Virus record (IMG/VR): IMGVR_UViG_3300031658_003389
Span: 1-57,323 of that record
Source: a virus
Direction: 5' to 3' (one strand)
DNA length: 57,323 bases
The notes below the pieces were generated by a model. That model ran no database searches and was not told the DNA's origin. It worked only from the letters and a program-made list of their open reading frames with translations. Position numbers and translations under genes: made by a program. Shown piece by piece: positions 25,832 to 34,412 of this stretch; the first letter of the stretch is position 1, and the number at the start of each line of letters is the position of its first letter.

Positions 25832-26410
25832 ATGGAAGAAGTTACAAACAACGAAGAAGAAGGTGAGAAGTTATTTCCACACTTAGACCCAACTAAAGAT
25901 TTATCAGTAGCACCTAAACAAAGAACCAAACGGGGATTGGGAGCTAGACCTTTAATGGAATCTGAAATTAAAGAAGTTCAACAAAAAGCACGTTCTGCTG
26001 CAGAAGCTGCAAGGTTGTTGGGAGTATCCTATAACACATATAAGAAGTACGCTAAAGAATATGGTATCTTTGAGAAATTAAAGAATCCACATGGTATTGG
26101 TATCCGTAAGGGTAGTAACCCAAACGCATTAGCTCATGGGATAGATGATATCTTAGCTGGAAAACATCCAGAGTACCCAGTTTGGAAACTGAAGAAACGA
26201 TTATTGGAAAATGGTTACATTGAGGAGAAGTGTAGTAATTGTGGATGTGAGGAAAGGCGAGTAACTGATTTCAGAGTTCCATTAGTATTGGATTTCATTG
26301 ATGGCAACAAAAAGAACCACCTATATGATAATTTAAGAATGCTATGTTTTAACTGCTCATTCCTAATTGTTGGTAATCTTACGGGGCCGAAAAAAGAATA
26401 TGAATATTAA
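25832..26410 (+). CDS. HTH protein with degenerate HNH-type zinc domain
   Basis: A 192-residue protein. SAAEAARLLGVSYNTYKKYAKEYG is a helix-turn-helix (about residues 56-80). The C-terminal domain has Cys pairs at 134/137 and 172/175 around LVLDFIDGNKKNHLYDNLRML, the treble-clef fold of phage HNH proteins. The catalytic His of LDHIDGN is Phe here, and the His after the last Cys pair is Ser, so nuclease activity is unlikely. A DNA-binding regulator fits better. It has its own promoters. Confidence 0.65.
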   Translation: MEEVTNNEEEGEKLFPHLDPTKDLSVAPKQRTKRGLGARPLMESEIKEVQQKARSAAEAARLLGVSYNTYKKYAKEYGIFEKLKNPHGIGIRKGSNPNALAHGIDDILAGKHPEYPVWKLKKRLLENGYIEEKCSNCGCEERRVTDFRVPLVLDFIDGNKKNHLYDNLRMLCFNCSFLIVGNLTGPKKEYEY

Positions 26411-26421
26411 TTTTAAAAAAG

Positions 26422-26453
26422 TTTGGTAAATCCAATTAATTTTTGTATCTTTA
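26422..26453 (+). promoter_or_regulatory. Bacteroidota-type promoter
   Basis: TTTGG at 26422 with a TTGG/CCAA inverted repeat, 20 bp, TATCTTTA at 26446. It precedes the gene at 26491. TATAAATA at 26471 is also an exact match to the T4 late box, but that is weak evidence in A+T-rich DNA. Confidence 0.6.
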
Positions 26454-26490
26454 CTTAAATTAATAATATATATAAATATAAACGAAGATT

Positions 26491-26703
26491 ATGTCAAAGT
26501 ATTTTGAAGTAACAGTTGAAGTAGTGGTTGCCACACTAAAAAATGGTAAAGACAAGAAAAACAAAGAAATCTATTTAGTAGATGCTATGTCAGTAACCGA
26601 AGCGGAAGCGAGAGTTATTGGTGATTTTACTGATTCAGCAGCAAATATTGATTTCAAAGTAAGTGGAGCTCGTGAGAGTAGAATTATAAGAGTTATCGAA
26701 TAG
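26491..26703 (+). CDS. DUF4494-like small protein
   Basis: A 70-residue protein. The segment KEIYLVDAMSVTEAEARVIGDF has the Y-L-V-D-A-x-[ST]-[FV]-T-E-A-E-x-R pattern I associate with DUF4494, a small family of Bacteroidota and their phages. The function is unknown. TAG overlaps the GTG start of the next gene. Confidence 0.6.
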   Translation: MSKYFEVTVEVVVATLKNGKDKKNKEIYLVDAMSVTEAEARVIGDFTDSAANIDFKVSGARESRIIRVIE

Positions 26704-26966
26704 TGAAAGAACCTGAAGTTATTACCGAAGAGGTAAAAGTAAAAGTTGCTAAGAGAGTTCCACCGGGTGACCGATGGACTCCCTTAGATAACTCTTCAGT
26801 CGTACTTGAATCATTGACAGATGTATTAGAGTATGTTTACCAAAAAGATGGCGATACGCAATTCTTTATGGATGCTAGGGAAGGTTTTACTTATGTGATT
26901 AAAAAAGAAGAAACAATTATAGAACCAAAACCCGATAAAAAGTATTCATTGTATGGAGAAGATTAG
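26703..26966 (+). CDS. Hypothetical protein, GTG start
   Basis: An 87-residue soluble protein. It starts with GTG overlapping the upstream stop (TAGTG), a junction also used at 50232 and 51015. There is an acidic/basic N-terminus and a central EYVYQKDGDTQFFMDA segment. I recognise no family. Confidence 0.55.
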   Translation: MKEPEVITEEVKVKVAKRVPPGDRWTPLDNSSVVLESLTDVLEYVYQKDGDTQFFMDAREGFTYVIKKEETIIEPKPDKKYSLYGED

Positions 26967-27093
26967 AAGATATTTCCGAAACCTATTAATTGCATTAGCA
27001 ACTATGATATTAGCATCATTTGCAGTAACAAATCACACCTCTAAGGAAAGTGAAGCAACTGAGGATTCTGATGATTTTCATATGTTTATCTAA
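26953..27093 (+). CDS. Tiny membrane protein with acidic tail
   Basis: A 46-residue ORF overlapping the end of the previous gene by 14 bp. It has a basic N-terminus (MEKIRRYFRN), one hydrophobic segment (about residues 11-26) and an acidic tail (SKESEATEDSDDFHMF). The charge layout fits a single-span membrane protein with its acidic tail outside. Confidence 0.5.
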   Translation: MEKIRRYFRNLLIALATMILASFAVTNHTSKESEATEDSDDFHMFI

Positions 27094-27131
27094 TCAGTTG
27101 ATATTTATATTAAACCAACAAAATAAAAATT

Positions 27132-27446
27132 ATGATTATTATTTACACAATAGCAGTGATAGCAGTCGTTGCAGCCGTATTAGTTTACCTTCAAAAGACA
27201 GGTAAAATAAAAGATTCAGATGGAGATTTAATTCCAGATGTAGTGGAAGATAAAATTGAACAAGCTGAAAAGGTTGTCAAAGAAACAAAACGTAGAGCTA
27301 AGAGAGTTATTGAAGAAGCTACTGATGTAGTGGATGCAATAAAGGAAGTAGCCAATCAATCTAAAGATGTAGTTGATGCAGTTAAGGGAAAAGCTCGTAA
27401 GGGAAGAAAACCAGCATCAAAGAAAACTACACCTAAGAAGAAATAA
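27132..27446 (+). CDS. Membrane-anchored helical protein with Ca-loop-like motif
   Basis: A 104-residue protein: an N-terminal transmembrane segment (about residues 2-20), then DSDGDLIPDVVEDK, which looks like a thrombospondin-type-3 calcium loop (D-x-D-G-D-x-I-P-D), then a long amphipathic helix (EQAEKVVKETKRRAKRVIEE) and a very basic Lys/Ala/Pro tail. The function is unknown; a membrane or nucleic-acid tether is plausible. Confidence 0.5.
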   Translation: MIIIYTIAVIAVVAAVLVYLQKTGKIKDSDGDLIPDVVEDKIEQAEKVVKETKRRAKRVIEEATDVVDAIKEVANQSKDVVDAVKGKARKGRKPASKKTTPKKK

Positions 27447-27748
27447 TGGAATTTCAATACTTTATCATTTTCGGTACAATAAGTATAGTGGTATTGGTAT
27501 TAACCTTTATCATATTTAAGTTACAAAGTTCAGTATCCGATTTGAGATACGAGCTAAAACTTGGTAAGATTAATTGCCAAAAAGACTTGGATAGGTTAGA
27601 AGATAAAATCAACCAAATAGTTGTAAAAGATTCAGAAACCTATTCTAGGGAAATTGAAAAATTAGAACATCTCCACAAATCGCTTATTAAATTAGTTGAT
27701 GATAAAGAGCAAGAAAACCGAATGCACCGAACACTACTTAAAGATTAA
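27446..27748 (+). CDS. Membrane-anchored coiled-coil protein, spanin-like topology
   Basis: A 100-residue protein with a transmembrane segment at about residues 5-25, followed by a charged coiled coil (SDLRYELKLGKINCQKDLDR and on). It is like the protein at 16206 in layout but not in sequence. It is a second candidate inner-membrane spanin, without a visible partner. Coupled to the gene before by TAATG. Confidence 0.5.
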   Translation: MEFQYFIIFGTISIVVLVLTFIIFKLQSSVSDLRYELKLGKINCQKDLDRLEDKINQIVVKDSETYSREIEKLEHLHKSLIKLVDDKEQENRMHRTLLKD

Positions 27749-27751
27749 ATA

Positions 27752-27895
27752 ATGAAGAAGGATATTTCTGATTCCTATGAATGGGAAGATGAGTTTGATA
27801 GAAAGAAGAAAAAAGGTTCTGTAAAAAAGACTAACGATTACAAACGTAAATCAAAGTACAAAGCTAATTATCTTAAAGATGATTATGATTCATAA
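27752..27895 (+). CDS. Tiny charged protein
   Basis: A 47-residue ORF, very rich in Lys, Asp and Tyr (SYEWEDEFDRKKKKGSVKK), with no hydrophobic core. Its stop overlaps the next start (TAATG), which supports translation. The function is unknown. Confidence 0.45.
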   Translation: MKKDISDSYEWEDEFDRKKKKGSVKKTNDYKRKSKYKANYLKDDYDS

Positions 27896-28080
27896 TGGCA
27901 AAGAACTCTAAAATACCAACATCAGAATATATATTGTTACTAAGTGTATTATTATCTATACTATTATCATCCTATATCTTTCTGATTGTTGGAAATGAAA
28001 GATTAGGTATATTCATTGGCTTATGGGCACCAACAATAACAGGTTTAATAAATTTCATAAACATAAAGTTTAAGAAATAA
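27895..28080 (+). CDS. Two-span small membrane protein
   Basis: A 61-residue protein with two hydrophobic segments (about residues 11-31 and 35-55) and a basic end (INIKFKK). Holin-like in size, but also like many phage inner-membrane proteins of unknown role. Confidence 0.5.
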   Translation: MAKNSKIPTSEYILLLSVLLSILLSSYIFLIVGNERLGIFIGLWAPTITGLINFINIKFKK

Positions 28081-28095
28081 AAGGTTACTTATTTA

Positions 28096-28842
28096 ATGAA
28101 AGATGTTACAATTTTGATTCAAGGGAAGATTTCTCAAGAATCATATAATTATTATGTGGAAACATTTCCACAATTTCCCATTGTGATTTCAACATGGTCT
28201 GACCACACATTGGACTTATCGTATTTCCCAAACAACCTACAATTTATTCAATCTAAACTTCCAAAAGATAGTGGGGAGCAGAATATGAATTATCAATTCG
28301 TTTCAACTATAAATGGATTGACCAACGTAACCACTAAATATGTGGTAAAGGTTAGGGGTGATGAGTATTATTCAAATATAGATTTTATTAGAGATTTAAT
28401 AGTAACCAATCCAGAAAAGATATGGACAGTACCTGTATTCTTTAGACATGGTACGGATTTCCCATACCATATATCAGACCATTTAATGGCAGCAACAACT
28501 GAAAACTTAAAGTTTATGTATGGGGCCACTAAATATGCATTTGATAATAAGTTAATATATCATGTGGTTGATGGACAACGATATTCATATTGGGAACCTG
28601 AGATAAACTTAACTAAAGGATATCTTATGGCTAAATACAAAGAAGAATTTCACAAAAGAGAGATGAATCAGATAATGGTTGAAAACTTTGATATAATTCC
28701 ATTAACTGAATTAAAACCATATAAGATAATTGCAAATATATTTAAAACATATTGGTATAATAATTTTACACCTGAGTTAAATCAAAGTATTTCTAAGATA
28801 GAAGATTTGTTGAAACCAAAAGCACCATACGAATTACAATGA
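28096..28842 (+). CDS. WavE-type LPS glycosyltransferase-like protein
   Basis: A 248-residue protein. VTILIQGKIS followed by FPIVISTWSDH is the opening of the WavE/polysaccharide family ([IV]-x-x-Q-G-x-[IV] ... [IV]-x-S-T-W). TTKYVVKVRGDEYYSNID gives the R-x-D-E acidic site equivalent to D-x-D. It begins a second, smaller glycan/metabolite operon, and overlaps the next gene by ATGA. Confidence 0.65.
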   Translation: MKDVTILIQGKISQESYNYYVETFPQFPIVISTWSDHTLDLSYFPNNLQFIQSKLPKDSGEQNMNYQFVSTINGLTNVTTKYVVKVRGDEYYSNIDFIRDLIVTNPEKIWTVPVFFRHGTDFPYHISDHLMAATTENLKFMYGATKYAFDNKLIYHVVDGQRYSYWEPEINLTKGYLMAKYKEEFHKREMNQIMVENFDIIPLTELKPYKIIANIFKTYWYNNFTPELNQSISKIEDLLKPKAPYELQ

Positions 28843-29291
28843 TACTAATATCACATAGAGGTAATATAAATGGGAGATTGGTTCCATTTGAGAATCAACC
28901 AAACTACATAGACACAGCATTAGCAGCTGGTTATGATGTGGAGATTGATGTGTGGTATGAAAGAGAAAGTGGTAAGTTATATTTAGGACATGATAAGGCT
29001 GACTATCAAATTGATATTGATTGGTTGTACGAACGAAGTGATAAGTTGTGGATACATTGTAAGAATATGGATGCACTTTCATTTTTTAATAAAAGCCACT
29101 TACAAATCGGTACCGAATACAATTACTTCTCACATGATAATGATATTGGAGTATTAACCTCATATGGGTATATCTGGTCAACTAACCTATATGATAATGG
29201 AATTTTAGTATTACCAGAAGTGTTTGAAAAAACACCAATAGAAAACACAATCGGAATATGTTCCGATATAATTCAAAACTATAAAAAATGA
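28839..29291 (+). CDS. Short glycerophosphodiester phosphodiesterase-like protein
   Basis: A 150-residue protein. ISHRGN, ENQPNYIDTALAAGYDVEIDVW and LYLGHDK match the GDPD core (H-R-G, E-N-x-x-x-[FY], G-[AY]-D-x-[EV]-x-D-V, [FL]-H-D). Full GDPD enzymes are about 240-300 residues, so this is a compact form lacking the second half of the barrel. It may act on lipid headgroups or a glycan phosphodiester. Confidence 0.65.
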   Translation: MILISHRGNINGRLVPFENQPNYIDTALAAGYDVEIDVWYERESGKLYLGHDKADYQIDIDWLYERSDKLWIHCKNMDALSFFNKSHLQIGTEYNYFSHDNDIGVLTSYGYIWSTNLYDNGILVLPEVFEKTPIENTIGICSDIIQNYKK

Positions 29292-29674
29292 AAAGAGTAG
29301 TAGCGGGAATTTGTATTAAGTATAAAGATAATATACCTCACATTTTATTAGGATTAAAACCTTCAGGTCATTGGGAATTTCCCGGTGGAAAAGTTAAGAA
29401 GGATGAAACTGATACAAATGCATTACATAGGGAATGGATTGAGGAATTGGATGCTGATATTGAAGTAGGTGATTTCTATGTGAATGTGGAGAATGGTATG
29501 TATAATGTACACTTCTATAAAGTAGAACTCAGTAAAGATGAAAACGATGGAAGTGAAGCAATTGCTAAAGAACACATTGAAGTACATTGGCATGGTTTAG
29601 ACAGTTTAGAGGATGTATCAATGGTTGTTGGTAATGATTTAGTAGTAGATTTATTAATAGAAGATTATTTGTAA
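29288..29674 (+). CDS. Nudix hydrolase
   Basis: A 128-residue protein with a full Nudix box: GGKVKKDETDTNALHREWIEEL fits G-x5-E-x7-R-E-[UW]-x-E-E, then D at the G position. The N-terminus (RVVAGICIKYKDNIPHILLG) is the usual first strand. It hydrolyses a nucleoside diphosphate linked to X, perhaps NDP-sugars in this operon. The start overlaps the stop upstream (ATGA). Confidence 0.85.
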   Translation: MKRVVAGICIKYKDNIPHILLGLKPSGHWEFPGGKVKKDETDTNALHREWIEELDADIEVGDFYVNVENGMYNVHFYKVELSKDENDGSEAIAKEHIEVHWHGLDSLEDVSMVVGNDLVVDLLIEDYL

Positions 29675-29675
29675 T

Positions 29676-29999
29676 ATGAAAGTACGTAAATTAGATGAAT
29701 TTTTTAAAGGTTGGGTAGTTGGTAACTTCGAACCATCATTATTTAAAACTGATGACTTTGAGGTATCGGTTAAGAATTATAAAAAAGATGAATACGAACA
29801 TACTCATTACCATAAAGTGGCAACTGAAATAACTATTATCACAAAAGGTAGTGCTGAGATGAATTCAGTAGTATATAATGAAGGTGATGTTATTATAATA
29901 GAACCTGGTGATAAAACCGATTTTAGAACCATTAGTGATGTAACAACAACTGTAATTAAATTTCCTTGTGTAAAGGATGATAAGTATATTGTAGAATGA
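29676..29999 (+). CDS. Small cupin-domain protein
   Basis: A 107-residue single-domain cupin: EHTHYHKVATEITIITKGSA carries the metal-binding H-x-H-x-x-x-x-E-x-x-x-x-x-x-G pattern of cupin motif 1, and EGDVIIIEPGDK is motif 2. It lies between the Nudix and sulfotransferase-like genes. Sugar isomerisation or a sensing role are both possible. Confidence 0.75.
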   Translation: MKVRKLDEFFKGWVVGNFEPSLFKTDDFEVSVKNYKKDEYEHTHYHKVATEITIITKGSAEMNSVVYNEGDVIIIEPGDKTDFRTISDVTTTVIKFPCVKDDKYIVE

Positions 30000-31513
30000 G
30001 ATTATTATACATAGATATTCCAAATGCAGGAAATGAAATTTTCAACAAAAACTTTGTAAATAAAGTTGTTGAGCTAGATAATTTATTTGTACCTATACAT
30101 TCAACTGGTACATCTTGGAACTACCCAGCTCAAATAAAGGGTTGGCGAGATTGGGATTTTACATCACAATCAGAGGGTAAGTTTAGGGATGTTGATGAAT
30201 TTGGATACGCATCAGTTGATATTCTAGCAACCACTGTTAGGAATCCGTTTAATCTACTATACCAATATTTTACCAATGATTGGGCATGGTGTAGAAAGTA
30301 TCATAATTTACCAACTGATAATCATACCATAGCAGATTTTCATAAATTTGTAGATATATACTTAGATAGGTCTATTGTATTTCATGCACCATTATTTCGA
30401 AATTCACTATTTTCTCAATTAAAAGATATCAACGGAAATTGGTTACTAACTGATACTAGTATTATTTTACGATATGAATCAATAGAAGCTGATATTAATA
30501 AGTTCAGAAAACACGTCAATTTAACTGATATTAATTTAGAATCACTTCCTAAGCAAATAGATTACTTCAATATGTACACCGAAGCGCAAGTTAAGTTACT
30601 AAAGGTATTGTGGAAGGATGATTTAGATTATTTAGGATATACATTTGGTAAAACTATACAAAGCAAACCAATATCAACCCCACCACCAAAAGAACCTAAG
30701 AATACGAAGAAGATAGCAATATGTTTTTCTGGTGAGATTAGAGATTTGGAAAGAAATAAGGATTATTGGAGTAAACTTATTAAGGAATATGATATGGATG
30801 TGTATGCATCCTTTTGGAATGTTGAAAATGAGGAAAATGGGGATACGTTTGATAACTTCCATAGGTTGTATGATGTAAAGAAAACTGAAGTAGAATCGTT
30901 CAAATCGTTTGAACAATCAACTCTATCCCAGCTACGTATGGGAATCAACCCACCAAACTCATTACAACAACATCTAAGAGACTCTTGTATGAACTTTGGT
31001 ACATTATCAATGTGGTATAAGATATGGAGAGCAAACCTACTTACAAAGGAATTGGATATTGATTATGATATTGTAATAAGAGCTAGAACTGATATATTCT
31101 TTGATGAACGATTGGATATAACTGAAAATGAAATGTTTAACATACCATATGGTAGAGTTAAGACATCCGATTGGAAAGATTCAGATGGTATTTGTGACTT
31201 ATTTGCATATGGTTCACCTAAGTTAATGGATTATTATTCAACCTGTTTATTTTACATGATGGAGCATTTGAATAAAGATTACTATATGGTACCACATGAA
31301 TTCTTCTTACACACTCACATAAATAAAGTAAGTGTACCAATACGATTTTTAGGAACTAACTTAACAATTACCAGAACATCAAAAGGTAGTGATGATGAAT
31401 TATATTGTAAAGGTGTTGATGTTAAGGAGGAGATTTTACAATCAGATTTTATGGAATTAACACCTAATTCAGAGCTACGTTGGCGAGGTGATATTAAAAA
31501 CATCTTAAAATAA
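29996..31513 (+). CDS. Sulfotransferase-like and glycosyltransferase-like fusion
   Basis: A 505-residue two-domain protein. In residues 1 to about 225, ATTVRNPFNLLYQYF is like the 3'-phosphate-binding R-N-P motif of sulfotransferases, and MYTEAQVKLLKVLWKDDLDYLGY is the typical sulfotransferase C-terminus; the N-terminal PAPS loop is weak (YIDIPNAGNEIFN). From residue about 238, KIAICFSGEIRDLERN, DVYASFW and YDIVIRARTDIFF match the protein at 9696-10421. It may sulfate and glycosylate the same glycan; this is inference. Confidence 0.65.
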   Translation: MRLLYIDIPNAGNEIFNKNFVNKVVELDNLFVPIHSTGTSWNYPAQIKGWRDWDFTSQSEGKFRDVDEFGYASVDILATTVRNPFNLLYQYFTNDWAWCRKYHNLPTDNHTIADFHKFVDIYLDRSIVFHAPLFRNSLFSQLKDINGNWLLTDTSIILRYESIEADINKFRKHVNLTDINLESLPKQIDYFNMYTEAQVKLLKVLWKDDLDYLGYTFGKTIQSKPISTPPPKEPKNTKKIAICFSGEIRDLERNKDYWSKLIKEYDMDVYASFWNVENEENGDTFDNFHRLYDVKKTEVESFKSFEQSTLSQLRMGINPPNSLQQHLRDSCMNFGTLSMWYKIWRANLLTKELDIDYDIVIRARTDIFFDERLDITENEMFNIPYGRVKTSDWKDSDGICDLFAYGSPKLMDYYSTCLFYMMEHLNKDYYMVPHEFFLHTHINKVSVPIRFLGTNLTITRTSKGSDDELYCKGVDVKEEILQSDFMELTPNSELRWRGDIKNILK

Positions 31514-31565
31514 TTACTATTTTTTAAAAACTCTATATTTAAGTGAGAAACTCAGAATAAATAAT

Positions 31566-31721
31566 ATGGATATCAATGAAAGAGTACAGGAAATATTGGA
31601 TAAGTTAGAAGAAGCTATATCTTATGAAGATTTCCGAATGGTTGAGGAAGCTAGAAGGGAATTATTATTTGTATTAGATGATTTGGAAACTGATTACCCA
31701 ACTCACGATACTGAATACTAA
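31566..31721 (+). CDS. Small acidic helical protein
   Basis: A 51-residue ORF (MDINERVQEILDKLEEAISY and on), acidic and helical throughout. A TATATTTA box lies 32 bp upstream and a clear terminator 21 bp downstream, so it is a compact transcription unit. The function is unknown. Confidence 0.5.
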   Translation: MDINERVQEILDKLEEAISYEDFRMVEEARRELLFVLDDLETDYPTHDTEY

Positions 31722-31742
31722 AAGTTACACAATTTATATATA

Positions 31743-31776
31743 AAAGACTCAACTTAATTGTTGGGTCTTTTTTTTT
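31743..31776 (+). terminator. Intrinsic terminator
   Basis: AAAGACTCAAC and GTTGGGTCTTT pair (one T-G wobble) around TTAATT, followed by T's. It separates the gene at 31566 from the promoter of the next unit. Confidence 0.8.
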
Positions 31777-31868
31777 GAAAATAAGTAAGAAAAAGCTTGT
31801 GTATGTCATTTATTATTCTTATATTAGAGTGTTGTTAAGATTGAGAGATTGGTGAACAACGTTAACCC
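31775..31868 (+). repeat. 94-nt promoter-leader repeat, copy 1
   Basis: Identical over 94 nt to 49340-49433. It contains the promoter boxes, the transcription start region and a leader hairpin (GTTGTT 31831-31836 with AACAAC 31855-31860), ending at GTTAACCC. Confidence 0.9.
31796..31827 (+). promoter_or_regulatory. Bacteroidota-type promoter in repeat copy 1
   Basis: CTTG at 31796 (in AAGCTTG), 20 bp, TATATTAG at 31820. It drives the gene at 31885 through a structured leader. Confidence 0.65.
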
Positions 31869-31884
31869 ACTTAAATTATATAAT

Positions 31885-32154
31885 ATGAATTACAAAAGAT
31901 TTGACCGACATGAATTAATGAAACATGGATTCCTTTTCGATTACCACTCAACTACAATCAGATTGGTAAGAGATTACATATGGGAAACTATGAAAGAAGT
32001 ACATCATCCAATACTTAATATGTTAAATGGTATATGGGATGGCTATTTATATGATGAGTTATTAGTTAAATCACTAATCCTCCCATCTGAAGATTATCGA
32101 AGAATCGAAGATATGGTTACATTGATTAATGAACATATCGAAAATCAAAAATAA
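31885..32154 (+). CDS. Hypothetical protein behind repeated leader
   Basis: An 89-residue protein from ATG 31885; the longer frame would use codons inside the duplicated leader (VNNVNPLKLYN), which are non-coding in my reading. Rich in His, Tyr and Asp, helical in the second half (EDYRRIEDMVTLINEHIEN). No family recognised. The gene behind the other leader copy (49450) is not similar. Confidence 0.55.
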   Translation: MNYKRFDRHELMKHGFLFDYHSTTIRLVRDYIWETMKEVHHPILNMLNGIWDGYLYDELLVKSLILPSEDYRRIEDMVTLINEHIENQK

Positions 32155-32165
32155 ATCAAATAAAG

Positions 32166-32197
32166 CTTGTTTAATCCAAATACATTTCGTATATTAG
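32166..32197 (+). promoter_or_regulatory. Bacteroidota-type promoter
   Basis: CTTG at 32166, 20 bp, TATATTAG at 32190. The leader that follows contains CAATAACCCTTTAA at 32228-32241, shared exactly with the leader at 34671-34684. Confidence 0.65.
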
Positions 32198-32253
32198 ACA
32201 GGTAATGAGGTGGGAGTTCCATCTAATCAATAACCCTTTAAAAACATAAAATT

Positions 32254-34368
32254 ATGAGTAAATACGGAAATTCTTCTTATTGGTTAAAAGATTGGGAAGA
32301 TGAAGATAGTGTAGTTGATACAATGAGTGTAGTAGAGAAGAAATCAAATGACCTCTACAAAATGGCAGCTTCTAAACGGGCTATTTCAAACTTCGTTAAC
32401 ATTGTTACGAATGACCAAATTGCAGTTAAATTTAGTGAAAGAGGTGATTCTTATACTGATGGTAAAAGTGTAGTAATTGGTTCTAATATATCAGAACCAA
32501 AGGATTTTGATGTTGCTGTTGGATTAGCACTACATGAAGGTTCTCACATTAAACTTTCAGATTTCCAAGTTCTTAAAGATATCTATAATATAGTTCCTAC
32601 ACATATTACTGATGGGGCTATTAAGAAAGGTATTATGAATTCAGTTTCAATCATCAAAGATTTATGGAATGTTGTAGAAGATAGAAGAATTGATAAATTT
32701 GTATTTGATTCGGCTCCAGGTTATAGAGATTATTACCGAGCAATGTACGATAAGTACTTTAATGATAAATTGATTGATAAGGCTTTACAATCTGATGAAT
32801 ATACTGAAGAGAGTGTTGATTCGTATATGTTTAGAATTATTAACATTCATAATAAGAATACTGACTTAACCGCATTAAAGGGTTTAAGAGATATTTATAA
32901 AACAATGGGATTAGGTTCTATTGATAGGTTAAAAAGTTCCTTAGATGCTTTCAATGTGGCTCTAACAATGTTTCAAACTATTATGAGTAACTTACCAACA
33001 TCGGAAAGTGAAGAAGGTGATGGTGATGGTAGTAATGACCAACAAAGTGAACAACCTCAAAACGGAAATGGTGGTAATGGTTCGGATGAACCACGTGAAA
33101 TGACCGAAGAAGAGTTTGATGATTTAATGAATAGTGTAGATGGTGAATCTCCAACTGGTGGTTCTGATGAATCTCCAACTGGTAGTGGAGGAATGGAATT
33201 AGATAATGTTCCTGATGAAATGGGTACACCATCTGATTCAACTAATACTGATGAAACTGAAACAACTGAAACAACTGAAAAAGTTAAACTTTCAGATAGA
33301 CAAAAACAACTTCTACAAAAGAAAATCCAAAAACAAAAAGATTTCTTAGATGGTGATATCAAAAAGAAAAAAATCACTAAGAAGGATAATATCAATGTAG
33401 AAGCTATTCAAGAATCAGGTTCGGAAGTTACTTCGGTTGGTAGTGGTATTGAAAGTTATTATGGAAACCACCAAAAAGGTACCAAATGTATTGTAGTTAA
33501 GAGATTAACACAATCACTTTTAGAAAGTAGTATATTCCCAATGAGTTATAATAATTGGAATGTTGAAGAGAACGGCCCTATTGATAAGAGACATACGGAT
33601 GCAGTTAATGATGGTATTCGAATCGGAACTATGTTAGGTAAGAAACTTCAGGTAAGAGGTGAAGATAGAAATACTATCTTCAATCGCCAAAAATATGGTA
33701 AGATTGATAAACGAATGATATCATCATTAGGATTTGGAAACGAAAATGTATTCCAATATATGGAAACTGATTCTTATAAGAAAGCTAATCTGCATGTATC
33801 AATTGATGCTAGTGGTTCAATGAATGGTGGTAAGTGGACAAATACTATGACCAATGTGGTTGCACTTTGTAAAGCAGTTGATATGATTCAAAACCTATCA
33901 ATACAGGTTACGTTTAGAACTACATCTGGTGAGATACCTTATATAGTAATGGCTTATGATTCTCGTTCTGATAAGTTCTCTAAGGTTAAACAAATGTTTC
34001 CATCACTAAACGTAGGTGGTACTACTCCTGAGGGATTATGTTTTGAAGCAATTATGAAAAACTTCTTAGGTTCAAATAATGATATGGATTCATACTTCTT
34101 AAATATTTCAGATGGTGAACCTTACTTTGGTAATAATGATTTACACTATTCAGGTGAACCAGCGTATCAACATACTCGTAAAATGGTAAAACAAATAGAA
34201 GGTATGGGAATTCAAACTCTATCATACTACGTTGATGATTATGTACGTGAAGGAGAAGAACCATCAAAAGGATTTAAAATTATGTATGGTGCTGGTGCAA
34301 AATTGATAGATTTAAAAAACGTTTCTCAAATAACCAAAACAATGAACGGACTTTTTCTTCAAAAATAA
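32254..34368 (+). CDS. CobT-like VWA protein with HEGSH metal motif
   Basis: A 704-residue protein. GLALHEGSHIKLSDF (HExxH at residues 94-98) with downstream VVEDRRIDKF looks like a zincin-type metal site. The middle is low-complexity and acidic (about residues 250-370). The C-terminal third is a VWA domain with MIDAS DASGSMNGG (D518, S520, S522). Such proteins pair with MoxR/CobS ATPases, here the gene at 34699. The pair is known in large marine phages; the job is unproven and not cobalamin synthesis. No substrate is visible. Confidence 0.75.
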   Translation: MSKYGNSSYWLKDWEDEDSVVDTMSVVEKKSNDLYKMAASKRAISNFVNIVTNDQIAVKFSERGDSYTDGKSVVIGSNISEPKDFDVAVGLALHEGSHIKLSDFQVLKDIYNIVPTHITDGAIKKGIMNSVSIIKDLWNVVEDRRIDKFVFDSAPGYRDYYRAMYDKYFNDKLIDKALQSDEYTEESVDSYMFRIINIHNKNTDLTALKGLRDIYKTMGLGSIDRLKSSLDAFNVALTMFQTIMSNLPTSESEEGDGDGSNDQQSEQPQNGNGGNGSDEPREMTEEEFDDLMNSVDGESPTGGSDESPTGSGGMELDNVPDEMGTPSDSTNTDETETTETTEKVKLSDRQKQLLQKKIQKQKDFLDGDIKKKKITKKDNINVEAIQESGSEVTSVGSGIESYYGNHQKGTKCIVVKRLTQSLLESSIFPMSYNNWNVEENGPIDKRHTDAVNDGIRIGTMLGKKLQVRGEDRNTIFNRQKYGKIDKRMISSLGFGNENVFQYMETDSYKKANLHVSIDASGSMNGGKWTNTMTNVVALCKAVDMIQNLSIQVTFRTTSGEIPYIVMAYDSRSDKFSKVKQMFPSLNVGGTTPEGLCFEAIMKNFLGSNNDMDSYFLNISDGEPYFGNNDLHYSGEPAYQHTRKMVKQIEGMGIQTLSYYVDDYVREGEEPSKGFKIMYGAGAKLIDLKNVSQITKTMNGLFLQK

Positions 34369-34379
34369 ATGAGAAAAAG

Positions 34380-34411
34380 CTTGTGTATGTCAATTGAAAA
34401 TCGTATATTAG
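34380..34411 (+). promoter_or_regulatory. Bacteroidota-type promoter
   Basis: CTTG at 34380 in a region shared with the 94-nt repeat (AAAAAGCTTGTGTATGTCA), 20 bp, TATATTAG at 34404. Confidence 0.65.
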
Positions 34412-34412
34412 A

